64,000 nt of DNA from Aulostomus chinensis (lineage: Eukaryota > Chordata > Actinopteri > Syngnathiformes > Aulostomidae). The notes under the pieces were generated by a model, which was not told the origin of the DNA, did not search any database, and saw only the letters and a program-made list of their open reading frames with translations. The stretch covers positions 22,133,383-22,197,382 of the forward strand of contig JBBMOA010000016.1 in NCBI GenBank assembly GCA_037954235.1. Reading direction: 5' to 3'. A program made the position numbers and the translations under genes. Every line of letters begins with the position of its first letter. Positions within the stretch are counted from its first letter, which is position 1. Positions 1 to 14,200 of the stretch are shown here, one piece after another.

Positions 1-12
1 TGTTGTTTCTAG

Positions 13-89
13 GATGCTGCACATGCTGGTCAATCTGATGCCTCTAAACCCAAACAAACACGCCTGCGCTCTCTGGACACTTTCCGAGG
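13..89 (+). CDS. hgsnat: HGSNAT exon (first in window)
   Basis: Acceptor TCTAG ends at 12 and donor GTATGT starts at 90. It encodes a polar linker followed by [10 protein letters not shown], the start of the conserved acyltransferase domain. It starts in phase 0 and ends after two bases of a glycine codon. Confidence 0.92.
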
Positions 90-3000
90 GTATGTATGCC
101 ATCAACAACCGTCCTCTTTATCAGTCTATCACCACATGCAGTTCGTTCACATGCTAATTCTTTTTGCAGCAGTCTGATGAAAATCTACAGACCCAGCGTA
201 ATGAATAATTACTGGGGTCACTGTCTGGCCACATGCTCCCCCAAGCTTTTGTTATCAGGCGGTATAGCTTTGGGCATGATTTCTGATATGAGGGCGTCTC
301 GGGTTTGGAACAGTGTGTTGCTGTTGGACAGTTACAGGAGTGATGCATGTGATTGAATCTGGGCTCCCTGCTAGCCTTAATTGTGGCCTGGGGGTAGACA
401 CAAAGCACGCCTCTCTGGAAACAGGATGCTGGTGTGGCTTTGACCTCCCCCTTGCCAAATAATTGATGTAATAATACCGTCAACATATCAGCACACATCC
501 ACACAGCCATAGATCTCCTGCCAACACGGAGAGCCAGAGGAAACCCAGCAGCACAAAGGCAGCATCCAGCAGACCGTTCCTCATTTTGAATAAAAAAAAA
601 AAAGCCAAACAAAAAACATCTGAAACCACTGAATTAAAAAATGCCACATGTTTTCTTTTTTGGGAGCTGGACCAGTTGAGTCCATTTACCTGAGGTTCAA
701 GGAACATCCATCCATCCATCCATCCATCCATCCATCCATCCATCCATCCATCCATCCATCCATCCATTTTCTTCCACTTATTCCTGTTTAGGGTTGGGGG
801 GGGGGACTGGAGCCTATCCCAGCAGCTACGGGCGAGAGGCAGGGTTCACCCAGGGTTCACACACATAGACAGACAACCATTCACACTCACAGTCACACCT
901 ACAGTCAATTTAGAGTATCAATCAGCCTCGTCCCCAATTGCATCTCTTTGGATGGTGGGAAGAAGCCGGAGCACCAGAGAGAACCCACACAGGAACAGGG
1001 AGAACATGGAGACTCCACACAGAAAGACCCTGTGCCTGAGTGGGGACTCCAACCCAGAACCTTCTTGCTGTGAGGCAACAGTGCTGACCACTGTACCACC
1101 GTGCCGCCGTTCAAGGAACAGATATGTGAAAACTTTTCATCTCCTAAAGTAACAGTCCAGGCCACAGCCTGACTGATATCTCTATGTGGCTGATAAGGAC
1201 TGATTACAACTAACTATGAAAATAGTCTGATGTTGTTGTTGTTTTTTAAAAAAAGATGCTGAGTTGCATCTGTAAAATATCCTATCTTCATGACGGGTCT
1301 TCGGGACGTGTTTTATATTCATACTTCTGAGCGATCATTGCAACACAAATATCAGTTAATGTATTGATATGTTATATACAGTAACTGATAAGTTATTCCA
1401 AGCATCTGTCCCAAAAATCTAGTATCGGTCCAGCTGTGGTGCAGGGCTACCATGCGGGTTGATTAATATTATTATTCTTATTATCATTATCATCATTAGT
1501 ATTATTATTAATGTAAAATATATTCAGAATTATGTAAATCTCAGTTTTCTTTATTGTGAGGTTAAAAAAAGTGCTCTTTACATATGTAAAATCACATTTT
1601 CATAATTTGAACGGATGTCAGAGTGGCACTTTGCACAGTGCATCTATTTGGCATAATTGCAATCAGAAAAAAACAGACGAGGCGAGATGTGTTTGCGTTT
1701 GGCCCAAAGCCCAAAAATAAGTTCTCATTATATACGAGTGCACTGATGTAATTATTTCGCATCACAGAGTGTATTGTTTAACCGTTAATGAACTTGCCTC
1801 CATTATATCTTAACTGCATTTCAGGGATCATTGCAACAGTAAGATTGATAAGAAGAAATATCAAATATGTATTTCATCTGATTTTCGTACTCCTTAATAT
1901 CAGCATCAGCCCCAAAAATCCTGTACTGGTAAACTTCTTCTACCATACGCAATCCTATTAGCTGAAATGTCACTCAGGGGTTAGAGATCTTTGTCACATA
2001 TTAACGGTCTTATTGATAATCCTGGGAATTCTCATACCTGACAACACATTTAATCAAACTGTGACTCAGCTCTCTAGATTAACGCCGCCCGTGACTTATG
2101 ATCTGTGCCCCTGACAACTTTCTACGGAGAACAGACGCATCAGTCATCTGCCATAAATGCTGAGACATTTCTGAAGGCAAAAGCTGAAAGGTTTTCCTGA
2201 TCATCGCTCAGGCCCTGTTGACATGATATACTGGGACTGTGGAGTGACCGTCGCACGTTAATTTTTCTAAAAGGATTTGGATTTTAATCTTGTGCCGCGC
2301 TACTAAAAGCTTGTCGCTGGTTTTCCTACGGCTGCAGTAGTTAGCAGCGCTGTACAACAAAGAGAACAAGTATTACAGTTTTACAACAGATGGCCTTATT
2401 TTGACTGCGCTTTAAGTTTTCCTCTGATTGTGTTTCAGATAGGTTGGCCTTCAAAAAAACAAAACAAAACCTTGACTCTGAGGTACCAGTAATTTATTAT
2501 GACTAGATTGTGTGTCCGTGTATTTGATATGACCTGAAGGTAACTCAATATCTGCAGTGATAGAGTGTAACTATCCATTTGCAATGGACAAATGTACTGA
2601 GCTGATACTCTAATTGGAAATGCATGTACAGTGATTCCAATCAAAGAGGTCTATAAGCGTCTATCAGTGAGTCATAACCTGCTGCAGGAGAGACGCGTCT
2701 ATCAGTAATCAGCCATAAATCCTGGATGCTGGTTCCCGGACGTGAGTGAATTCTATTCCTGAAGTGATGAATGTTCGATGGAGGGAGTTATATTTACAGC
2801 TAAACCTGATTAGAAGACATGAAACACGCCTGTGGTGCTCCAGCCTGTTCTTTTATTATCACATCCTATTAATAAGGCATTTAATATTCTTTTAATCATT
2901 ATCAGTGTCACATATGTGGCATTTGTAATGTCATTTGGCTAAAACGCTGCTCTGACACCCAGCGTGTTTCAATTAGAAAGATGGCCAATAAGCCCTGATG

Positions 3001-3132
3001 TTGTGGTGATTTTCACCAGGCCTCATGTGGCTGGTGATTTAACCTTTGTCTTTGTCACTATGGAGACTAATGGATGTGTTCGTCAAAATTTAAATGATAG
3101 CCTGTGTGCACATGTGTGTGTGTGTGTGTGTC

Positions 3133-3181
<49 letters not shown>

Positions 3182-6100
3182 ACATATGCACCGGGGTTTT
3201 TCTGCTTTAATAGCCCTTTTGAGATGATAGTGACCGATTAAAATCTTGGTTGGGACTAGAAGAGCAGTAATGGCCTGCTGCGCCTCTTAATCGAATAGCC
3301 AGAAAAACAAGACGAGCAGAAGTCGATGCACCTTATCGGACAGGCTTGTCCCTAAAGGTTGTTCTCATCTCATTATAACACTTAAAGTCACTCCTTTTTA
3401 TGTTTTTTTTTTCCTCAGTTATCAAATAAAACACAAATGAAAACAATAAATCCACGTATTTTGGGGTTGAATCTGCCCCACGGCGAAACCTCCACCACAT
3501 TCAAACCTGACCTTTTATTATGCAATGGACCCATTTTTCTGACGTTCAGCACCAACTCCTTCTCCCCTCCGTTGCGTGGCTCAGTGAGGCGCCCCATCAC
3601 GGCAGCCTCGGCCAGCTCTAAAGTATAAAGTGTATCATATATTAGATGCAAAGTCTTTGGTCAGCACTCCTGCTCGAGGAGATCCAGAGGACAAGTGTTC
3701 ATTTCCTGAGTGATTCATAATGCTTGGGTTGCATTACGTTGCATTCTGAATGTGACAGAACCTAAAAAAGAAACCAAACTCCATGGGTTTCTTTACCTTT
3801 TATTCAGAAGTGAATTAGTTAGTTGAACAGGTGTGTTTTATTCAGTATTTCACATGCTGAGGATGGCAGTTTTACCCACATTGTTGTCTTAGGTGCGTGA
3901 AGGTTAAGCCACGTACGTCTGCTTTACTCAGTCGTGCTCTCTAAAGTGCTTACTCAGCGCTGTGTCTCTAGGTTCGCCCTGACGGTGATGGTTTTTGTGA
4001 ACTACGGCGGAGGAGGTTACTGGTTCTTCCAACACGCACCATGGAACGGTTAAGTAACATCTAGTACTTGCATGAAAACACAAAGTAAACATGACACAGC
4101 TGCTTGTAGAGCACAGGCTGCGACAGTCTTATTTCAACTGATTTCAACTGATTTTCTAATTTTTTTGTGTTGAGCTTAAGCGTGTCTCTGAAGGTTTTGT
4201 TTGGGTTTTTTTTAGGGGGGGGGGGTTAGTCAGAGGTAGCAAAAGTACTTTTTTTTTACAGACAGTGTCCAAATGCTGATGTAAGAAAATGACTAAAGTA
4301 CTTATTCAACTTTTAACCTAAGAAAGGCTCTCCTGTATGTCCCGTGCCCTGCATCTTTGAGAGAAAGTGCTACAGAAGCTGCTCAGTATATTGTGAACTG
4401 CTCATTTTAGATACAAAACATATGATATTATACACAGAGTATTTCCCCACACTGCAGTAGCTGAAACATTAAGGAAGTATTTGTCTGCTTCTCTTATTAC
4501 ATCTTTTTTTATGATTTTTTTTGTCTGTCGTGCAACAAAACCTATCTAACCAACCAGTTTTTCAAATTTAAGGAGTTAAAAATTATTCTTTCCACAATAA
4601 ATCAGAATCAGAATCAGAATCAGAATCAGAATCAGAAATCCTTTATTAATCCCTTGTGGGAAATTGTTGGATTGCAGTGCATAAGATGGGCTGCATGTTA
4701 GAGGGAGGAGTTAAACGGTATGAAGTAAAAGTAAAAAGCTGTTAGACAAATAGTCCAGTAAAGTACAGATACATGAAAAAAGTACAATAACAAAGCATTT
4801 CTTCTCTCAATTTCTGGATTTGATCTTAGTCTTTTGATTGAAACATAAATTTTAGTCACAGATAATCATTGGATTACTGCAAATTTGATTGTTGTTCTAT
4901 TTGATAAAACCTCCTAGAGTTTAATCACATTTGAACCTGTTAGATTACTGATATTTGAAGTCTTATTTAAGACGATGAAACCTTTTTAGAGTGGTTTTCT
5001 TGGCCAGTGGGAGGCGGCATCATTATCTCCATCTGCTCTTCAGTAGATGTGATGCAGCAAATATTAACATACGTCATCGTCAGCACAGTGAACTCAAGGC
5101 TGTAATTCAATGGCTCCTCTCTAATCTTCCCGACCTCTTGCCACTGATTATGATGAATGCCGCCTCAAACCAAACACACAGACGCCATTCCTCATCCAGA
5201 CTGAATCACAGTCGAGATCTATAGATGTTTATTGTTATTAACAACCGAGGAGGAGATGAGGAGGAGGAGGGATGTGTTTACATGGCAGCTGGGACAGTAC
5301 GGGAGGGGAACGGCCATGACTGATCTGCTTTGGCTGAGCACGAACGTCTGACTGGTGCCTGTTGAGGCTGCATGCCAGGCCCCTTTTTCTTTTGAATATT
5401 GTTAGGGGTTGTACTCAATTATAATTTTATAAGAGCCTCTTTGCCACATCTACAGCATTGATTTCAGAGGTGATATGATTAATCTCTTCTTTGCTGCAGG
5501 GGCGCTGCTGTCACCAGGTGTGCAGATTTTTATTAATCACGTCTTTTCAGAATAAGAGAGGCAGTATATTAAGGAGAGCATAACATTGTTCTTAGTTAGA
5601 CCCAGAACAAGCCTGATGGCATCAACATCAAGTATTAATGTCTTTGGTTTATTGCAGGTCTCACTGTGGCAGATCTTGTCATGCCGTGGTAAGTTTGTTT
5701 GCTTCTTACAAGTGTAGATATGGTTGTGGGTATGATTTCATATAAATAATAGATTTGTAAGAGTGACCAGCAGAAAGGGCTCTGGCATCAATTCTTTAAG
5801 CCTGTGAAACTTTTGATTCCAGAGGTGGAGAAATACATCAGAAAAACAGGTTTTTCACTGGGCTGTAACATGTGATATGCAACACGTTCGTCAACATCAG
5901 ACCATTCACTGACCTCTGGTGTCCCCTGGATAAAGAAACCACTCCCATCAGAGAGAGAAGTGTCTCAGCATTCCAGTACCCGAGACAGCAAAGGCTGCGT
6001 TGGTGTTAAAACCCAAAACACATTGTCGGTCAAGTCATTTTACAGAAAATAAGTGTGTTCAAGGACTGATTTGACTGAAAAATGCCAGTACTCATTAGAA

Positions 6101-8174
6101 AAAAACAATTCTCTTTATTTGAGAAGGAACTAAAGACGTGCGACTACTCCTGCATGTTTGTTTTTGTGTGTTGGGGACTAGAACTAATTCACAGGTACCC
6201 CTTTCAGTAAAAACACCAGTCCAGATCAGGATATTTCTACATTCATTGAGTCAGTTTTCAATTCATTTCTCACCTGTGTGTATAAATCCCTGCTACTGTG
6301 TACCAGTCATATTGATTCAAGTTGTCAAAGTACGGCCAGTACAGTTGTACCCTCCAAATTGAACCCTCTCCCAAATGGATTCAATAAAAACGCAAAAGAA
6401 ATTTTAGTTTTAGGAGAACATTTGAATGAGATAATTGTGTTGTTTGTTGAAGGTTTGTGTTCATCATCGGGACTTCAGTGGTATTAGCTTTCAGATCCAT
6501 GCAGAGGAGAGGGCTCAGCCGTCTGCAGCTGCTGCGTAAGGTCTCCTGGAGGACCTTCGTCCTGCTGATGCTCGGCTTCTGCTTCCTCAACTACTCTCCC
6601 AGAGACGGTCCACGTAGGTGCAGAACGTGTCCCTGTTCGTCCGTGCATCCTGTTTTTGAATGCTTTTGTTTCGTGTTTCTCTCTCATATTTGCAAAAATC
6701 ATGAAATGAAAATCGGTATAGTATAGAACAATAGTTTGCATCAATGGGACAAATAGGGAATTTTCTTAATGCTGAGTGGCTCAAGCTGCATTTTCTCATC
6801 TTGACTGATTGATTGGTATTTTCAAGCATTTTTTCTGCATTACGTCATGTGGTTGTGCTATAACCACCACACAAAACCAGCCAGGTAACAAAGACAAATG
6901 TGACTTGGGCTCTAGATTGGTGTTAAAAGCCACAGCAGCAGAGTCGCGTCAGGAAAAGCTGTCTGAAAATCCCCATTTCATCGTCCACCTGGGGACACGC
7001 AGGGCGCCGTTCACACATTAGACATCCCCAGTGCTAATGGACTTTCCTGGGTGGATGTCTGTGTAACTGGGTTAACAAAAATATTGTTATTGTGTGTAGT
7101 CTCAAAATCCTGCACCAGGGGACGTTTAACAGGGGCAGATTGAGCAAAACCAACCGCTGCGTTAATGGACGATTACAAACAGATAGTGTTACAGCCCTCA
7201 TCCTCGTGCAGCAGCTGCTGGCGCTGCTCTTAGCAGTGCAGGGACATTTACCATCAACTACATCTTTTCCCTCCCTCTCCAAGGACGTCCTCGGCCAGTT
7301 GGTGGCAAGGTTTGATCTAATAAGAGAGTGGACTCCTATCAGCTCAACATGATGAATCCATGTCAGACAGGAAGGTGTTAAAGTTTGACTGTGAGTCAGC
7401 GCAATATTGCTGGGGTTAGAAATCATGGTACAAATTACAGAGCGCTGGAGCGGAAAAATATTCTGTGGCCCGAGATACAAATTGTTCCAACATTTGTATT
7501 CATTTGTGGCAACAGGACACAACTTTTTTCCCCCCCCATAATTTAGTTGTTATTTGGAATTTTATCTTCAAAACTTGTTTGAACAATTTGTATTTACTGC
7601 CAAAAATTCCTCAAATCAATGGAACAAGTTGTATCTGGTGGCCACAAATATTGTTTTTCCTCTCTCTACAGCCACTCAAAGCCAAAGTCCTTAAAATTAT
7701 AATTGTAATTACTATCATAATTTTATGAATGTTGTTGTTATTGTATTGCTATATTCAGTAGGTAGCTGAGCAAATGAAAATAATCAGGCATAGAAGAGAT
7801 GAAAAATTTAAGAGTTGATCAATAACAGACAGCTAAGGTAAAATCAGGACATTCCTACGGATGAAAGACTTCCTTATTCCTGTTTATCACTGGCCCACTT
7901 CCACAAATGCAGTCGGTGACCATGTGACCAGACTGCTTTCTAAACCCTGTCTTTTAGGAGCCATCAGAGGATGATGATTCTTATACCAGAAAGTCCCCTT
8001 TGCCAAAGTTATTGCCCAACTTTTTGATGCCCTAAACCAATCCTGCACTGTGTAATATCGTTTACAGCATATTTTTTTTCTCAGTCAATCAATGAAAGTG
8101 CTCATAGTTGGGAGGCAGATGGCACAGCTCTCACATCTTGAAATACATCGACGGTCAAAACAACAAAAAAAGAT

Positions 8175-8240
<66 letters not shown>

Positions 8241-11200
8241 CCTTGACATCAAGTGATCAGAACGTGAAATTAGAAAAAGAGTCCATTTCTTCGGAGCTGA
8301 TGCTGTTAAGAGGAGACAGAGACAGTAGATTCTCTCATGGGTGTGGAGGAGTGTGGGGGGGGAGGTGTAACCTGCAGATTAACAAATGTGTCATTAGTAA
8401 AAGCTTCCCCATTTTTCCTTTGGAAGGAGACATTTCCTCCTCTTATTTGATTTCACCAGATCAATGATTGGGATTTCATTGTTTTTACGGCACTTTGTGC
8501 GGCAAAGAGGTTTTCAATTAACTAATGTGTAGATTACCATCAATCTCTCCGCCAAGAGTCAGTCCCGTCCTCCATCATTTGTCCAGATCAAGAGATAACC
8601 GGGTACCTTTGATTGGCTTCCCACATTCCTGAAATGTCAGTATCCGGCAGGCTGACACGTCTCCCACGGACTCACGCTGTCCATCATCCCACTTCAGGAA
8701 GCAGCAGTAGAGGGATGATTGAAAAGATGTTCCCATTATCTATATTATCAGTTTCCTGATTTATAATCTGCTCTGATCAGCAGGAATAGCTCCACACCAG
8801 TGAGTTATATTTATACGCTGCCTGGGTTGTGCGCTGGTATATTCATCACACAGACAAGGGTGTGTGTGTGACTGTGTTGCAGTGTCCTGGTCCTGGCTGA
8901 GGATCCCCGGAGTGCTGCAGCGGCTGGGCTTCACCTACTTTGCTTTGTCTGTCCTGCAGACTTTGTGGGGCCAGATAGAAATCCCACAGAGAGCGGTGAG
9001 CAGCTCTGTCAGCTTCACTCTCGTCAGTCTTTAAAGAACGTTAAAGTAGACCAAGCTGAAGCAACACAACAGAAAATGTTTGCCCCATGCCTTTCTGGGT
9101 CCACTCACCGGGGGAACTTTTAGATTCCTGTTGATAACTTGGCCAAAGGTGCATGACTTACACTCAAGTTATTGAGACATCCCACTTTCCAGTAAAGAAT
9201 GTTCACTTAACGGCAACAGGCAACAATCTCACCTGAGAAAATCTCCTGTCAGAAAGTGAGAATTAACCTCATTATCACTCATATCAACGCCAGGATGAAA
9301 AGTAGCCGAGGTGGCCCACTTTTAACTGATCTGTCATGACTCAGATCAATCATCTGAACTTATGAAGCTCACTAGAAGGCTAACCGTACAGAAAGAAGCT
9401 ATAAAAACACATTCTGAAAAAACAATTTTGACATCACAATCACCTGTGTGACTGCATCCGACTGAAATGAACAATTAAGTGACTTATAGAGACCTGCAGG
9501 GATGGCAAAGGTTTGTAGGTGTTCTCATGGATTCACGCGGAAACTAAGTTTATGAAACTTCTATGTTTTGTTCAGTAAAGTATTCACAAAGAAACAATAA
9601 TTTCATGATTTCTGCAGCTTAAATGCAACCGTTGAAAGTACACCTTTAACGTTATGACCCAACTACACCCCAAACGTGCGACTTCAACATCACAATCAGC
9701 TTTGTGCTTCTTCTGTTTTTCGTTCGGTGTCTGCAACATCCATGTCGTCATGCGTAGCCGCTTGTTAGCATCAGCTGGTTTTAAGACACATAATTGCTTC
9801 AAAACTCGCCTGCAAATAGAATTAGTGCGGTATTTACCTAATGGCATATTTTTTTTTGCCATAGAACAAAAATATTTCCAGATGTTATTTCAGGCATTGA
9901 GACTAAAACCCTTTGAAAGGAATTTGGGGATGCTTCAACAGTGTTAAGTAGTTCCCTCTACTTGAGACATAAACATGAGAACTTGAAAATGGACTGTGAG
10001 ATCCCCCATTGAGAGGTTGCCAAGGCAACAAGATATAATATTCACTAGATATAGATATATTGCCCAACCCTAACTTCAGTCACCACACTGAGATACTGCC
10101 CGGGTCACTACAAATCTAAATGTATGGAAAAAGTTTAAAAAAAATTGTGTCGGGGGATTTTTTTTTTTTTTTAACCTTGAAGATATTTAAATGTGGTTCT
10201 GTTGCAGGGTCCCTGGTGGAATCCCATCCAGGATGTGGTCCTGTACTGGCCACAGTGGCTGATTATCATCCTCTTGGAGACTCTGTGGCTGTGCATCACC
10301 TTCCTCCTGCCTGTGCCCAACTGTCCCACGTACGTCTGACCAACAAGACTCCCAGTGTCCTGAATCTGCTCCCGCAAATATGCACTGTATATCCTGCAGC
10401 TCTCCGCGCTGGGGGGGATCCCCAGTTTTATGCCACTGTGTTGCAGCACTGGTGTTTTGTATTACTGGTGCTAGGAAGCTCCATGATTTATGGGGCTGTG
10501 GTGGATGCTTCAGAGGGCATAATTAGCCAATCTCAGTCTGTCATGTGCAATAAGAGGAGCAGAGGCAGAGGATCCATCTTCCTCGCTCTGAGTCTTCTGC
10601 CAAGTGCTGCTTTGTGTGTTTCTTTGCCCTGCATGGCATCCATGTTACATTACTGTGTTGAGTTCACTTATAGAACTCTACCCAGCTCTTGTGTGGGTTT
10701 AGTCTGATTCTAAAATCTTAAAAACGAGATCAGACTGAAGAACCTTTGCTTGCTTTATGTTCTAATTTTTCACTTATTTATAGTACTAAATTCAGTAAGA
10801 GCTACTGTACACAACATGCTATCTCATAATACTGATGCACTTGTTGCTATTAGAGGGTATTTGGGAGCTGGTGGAATCGGTGACGACGGTCGTTATCCGA
10901 ACTGCACCGGAGGCGCGGCAGGCTACATCGATAGATGGATGTTTGGTGACAACATGTTCAGGTACCCCACATGCAAAGTAAGACCTTGTTCATGGAGTAT
11001 ACGTCATTTAATCTATGGAAACACACTGGGCAGTGTGTGGATCAAAACAGCAACTGGTTCTGTTGATTTTGTCCTCTTCAGGAAATGTATCACACCACTC
11101 AACCCTTCGACCCAGAGGGAATTCTGGGTACAATCAATTCCATTGTCATAGGATTCCTGGGGATGCAGGTAAGACAGATCGTGTGCAGTATTTCACCTCT

Positions 11201-14200
11201 GCGATCCAACCAGTGATTATTCTGTTACCTTGGCATTAACGTTCAAACTGGTTCTTTTCCAGTTGAGCCATTTTATGGAGATAGTCAACAGTTCTTTTGA
11301 ATTTTTTTTTTTTAATTTTTAATGTCAGGTATTGTATGCTCACACTCAGATTATTAACAGTGATAACTGATCTATCGCTGAGACCCGCCCACGTATGCAT
11401 ACGAGCCAATCACAGTCCATGGCTGCTGCACAATACGCTGACATCCTGATTTCAGAACACCACAGATAAACATTAGGAATCGTGACTTGCATCTGGTTTT
11501 ACTTTGATTTATACGATTCAAGAAAATGGTGTAATGATGCACATGGGATGAATTTAACTCCAACATGAGGTATCCTGAGAGGCTAATGGGGTTTATCTGA
11601 TCTTTATTCCAAAGCCATACCTCATCAGACACAAATGTGGTCGGCCACACGTTCAACTCAGCTGCCCCAAAAAGTTGTGAGGAGCTTCTCCGGTTGTCAT
11701 TCTGACTCTGACAGCTTCATTGCTTTTGGGTCACTGCACCAATTGTTTGTCCGAGTGAGCGGCGGACCATAAAGGGGGCGGGTCTAAGCAATAGGTGAAT
11801 TGTACACTGCACCAGACAGAAGGGGATGTGGTCCTGACTGAAAGAACCAAAATGAGCACAAATGTAATTCTATGTCCAGGTGCTGTTTTGTCCACAGAGG
11901 TTTTATAAAATGAATGATAGCAAAAATCAACTATGAGAATTATAACCCCCAAGAATCTACTGGTGTCCCAAATTTGGGTTCCTTGGCTCATGGACTGTTA
12001 AATAAGAAGAAAAAAAAATTAGGCATACACTGATCGCTAAATAAGTCTAATCAGCAAAATCCAAAAGTGCAACACAGGTAAAGAGATAATTATCCACATA
12101 GCAAGAACCAGTGGAACTGGACAGGCAAACTAAATACTGGAAGAACAAATGTATAAAAATATCAAGAACTGCTGGAGACCCCCGAGACACATAACAGCAG
12201 CACAGATGATGTAAAAGAGTCGCAAATCTGAAGACTGGAAGCAAATCTTGCAACACACACGAAGGAAAAACTTCCAAAATTAAACAGGAAATATTAGAAG
12301 TCCAATACAGAGTCCAAAAGTGGAAATCAATAGTCAAAAGTGGACCGTGAAGGCAGGAAGTGAAAAATGTGACGCAATCCATCTGACACTGAGCACCGCT
12401 TCCACAAAAAAGCACCACAGCAAATCCAAAACTAATTTGAATCAAAAAGTAGATCCAGTGAGAATTATTAACGGTGAAGTCTTAACCAGGAACCATTAGC
12501 AACAGGCTGGGTTTAGAACATTCAATAATTTGACAGCCACAAACAACCTTCCTTTATCTTAATTTGGGAGGTAACATCCGAACAACAACTGGGTGTTTTT
12601 CTTACATTTTGTTGAGTTGATGCTTTTAGTCCTCATGACAGCAACCAGAGACTCCAGGCAACCCTTTTTATTAAAACGCACTAAATCTTCGAAAATTTAT
12701 TCAACTTTGTAACTTCTCTTGTAACATATATATATACATACATGCATATGCATGCAAGCAAATCACAGAAAGCATGTAGTAATTTTTACATTTAAACTTT
12801 CTGACTTCTCGACTTTATTATTGCAATTTAAAAAATTCTATTACTGTAACAGCTTTGTGACAAATGCTAACGTTGCTTTGTGACAATTGAAAAAGCCCAA
12901 CCTGTTCTTATGTCTGAAAGCCGATGTGGCATCTATAAATATTCAGTTTTCTGCAGTGTAAAACACATAAAAGAACAGCAACTTTGTCAATGTCCCTAAA
13001 ATAATGACTTTTGTTTCCAATCACTGCAACTTCTATCATATGAATTGAAGTTATGTGAGAGAGCTTTTCCTACTTTTCTGTAGCTGCACAGCTGACCTCC
13101 TTTATTGACAAATTGTAGCCAGGAAGTGAAGGGAGAGCGTTTGGTTTTCCACCACGGCGTCACATCATCATGTTTGTGTTGTGGGAAGTTGCCATTCAAA
13201 AGCAGCCACATTGCTGAATTCCCGGTGGGGGCGGTTAGGCCTGAGCCCTTCACTCAGCGCGTCTTGGATGAAGTACCAGGTGTCCGCTACCCTCCCCTGT
13301 GTTTGTCCTTGCTAATGTCCTCAGCTGAGACATATTCATCATCACCAAATTCATCAGAGGCAACAGATGACTTACACCCCACATCTGGCTCCAAGGGATG
13401 GGAGAAATGTAACTGCCACATCAGAGACACGGCATTGACACCCACATCTCACTGGGTTACCCAACACGCTGGTTGTTCGTGTTTACATGCTATTTCTCAT
13501 TGAATGTTTGATAGAATCTTTCCTTCTTTGTCCACAGGCAGGGAAAATAATCCTCTTCTACAGAGGGATGAACTTCCACATCCTCTGCCGATTCCTGGCG
13601 TGGGCCGTCCTCCTGGTAGGTAAACTCATGAGGAAGTTTAAACACAGCTGGTAAAGTACCTCGGAGTAATTATATAAACCAGGACAACACCTTCCTGCTT
13701 ATGTGACTCACACAATACTTCATTTTACTTGCAGGTATAGTCTGCAATGAGTTTCCCAGCTACTCGGGTATTAGTCATAGCGGCTGTAGCCCGTCATTAG
13801 CTGGACTCAGCAGAGGACATGTGTGTGATCTCAGTACAGTTAAACAACATCCACGTGTGTTTCCGGGCAGACATGGGTATCCAGTGCCACAGGGGGATAC
13901 ACACTGTCTCTGATTGCCTTTGTGTGCCTCACATGTGGTTTTAGATTATAAGAGTGCTGCATATTACTTACACTCAGCATGTGATGAAGATCGGGTCACA
14001 ATCCCACGTGCTACATCCTCGGCCAATATGACAGTATCAAAAAAAAAAGTCAAGATTAAATGAAAGAAAATGCATTTTATTGCTTTTCTGTACAGGTCAT
14101 ATTTATTTTGGAGCTGCTGCTCATTCTGGGTGGTCCCCAAACGCAAAAAGAGCTTAGCCAGCCTCTATTTCACTGAGAGAGGGAATGTGTCCCACAGGGA

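Larger units (their letters stand above)
90..3971 (+). other. HGSNAT intron with SINE copy A and a (TG)(AG) tract
   Basis: No coding sequence is supportable here. The intron holds SINE-like copy A (707-1108) and a (TG)n(AG)n microsatellite (3113-3180). The remainder is AT-rich sequence in which I see nothing further. Confidence 0.85.

Noticed and set aside
154..767. Open frames of 95-152 residues on the minus strand at the left end
   Set aside because: They run through a CATC microsatellite and intron sequence, show no conserved motif, and lie inside an HGSNAT intron.
707..1108. tRNA gene from the A/B-box-like head
   Set aside because: The head cannot be folded into a complete tRNA and is fused to a SINE body with target duplications.
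10120..10707. 195-residue plus-strand frame
   Set aside because: It is in a different frame from the HGSNAT exon it overlaps (10208-10329); the true exon is fixed by its splice sites and family match. Codons beyond the donor show no similarity.
12047..12445. 132-residue cysteine/phenylalanine-rich minus-strand frame
   Set aside because: AT-rich intron sequence, no methionine context or domain, and hydrophobic content explained by base composition.
13105..13503. 132-residue plus-strand frame in an HGSNAT intron
   Set aside because: No splice-compatible link to neighbours and no recognisable family.
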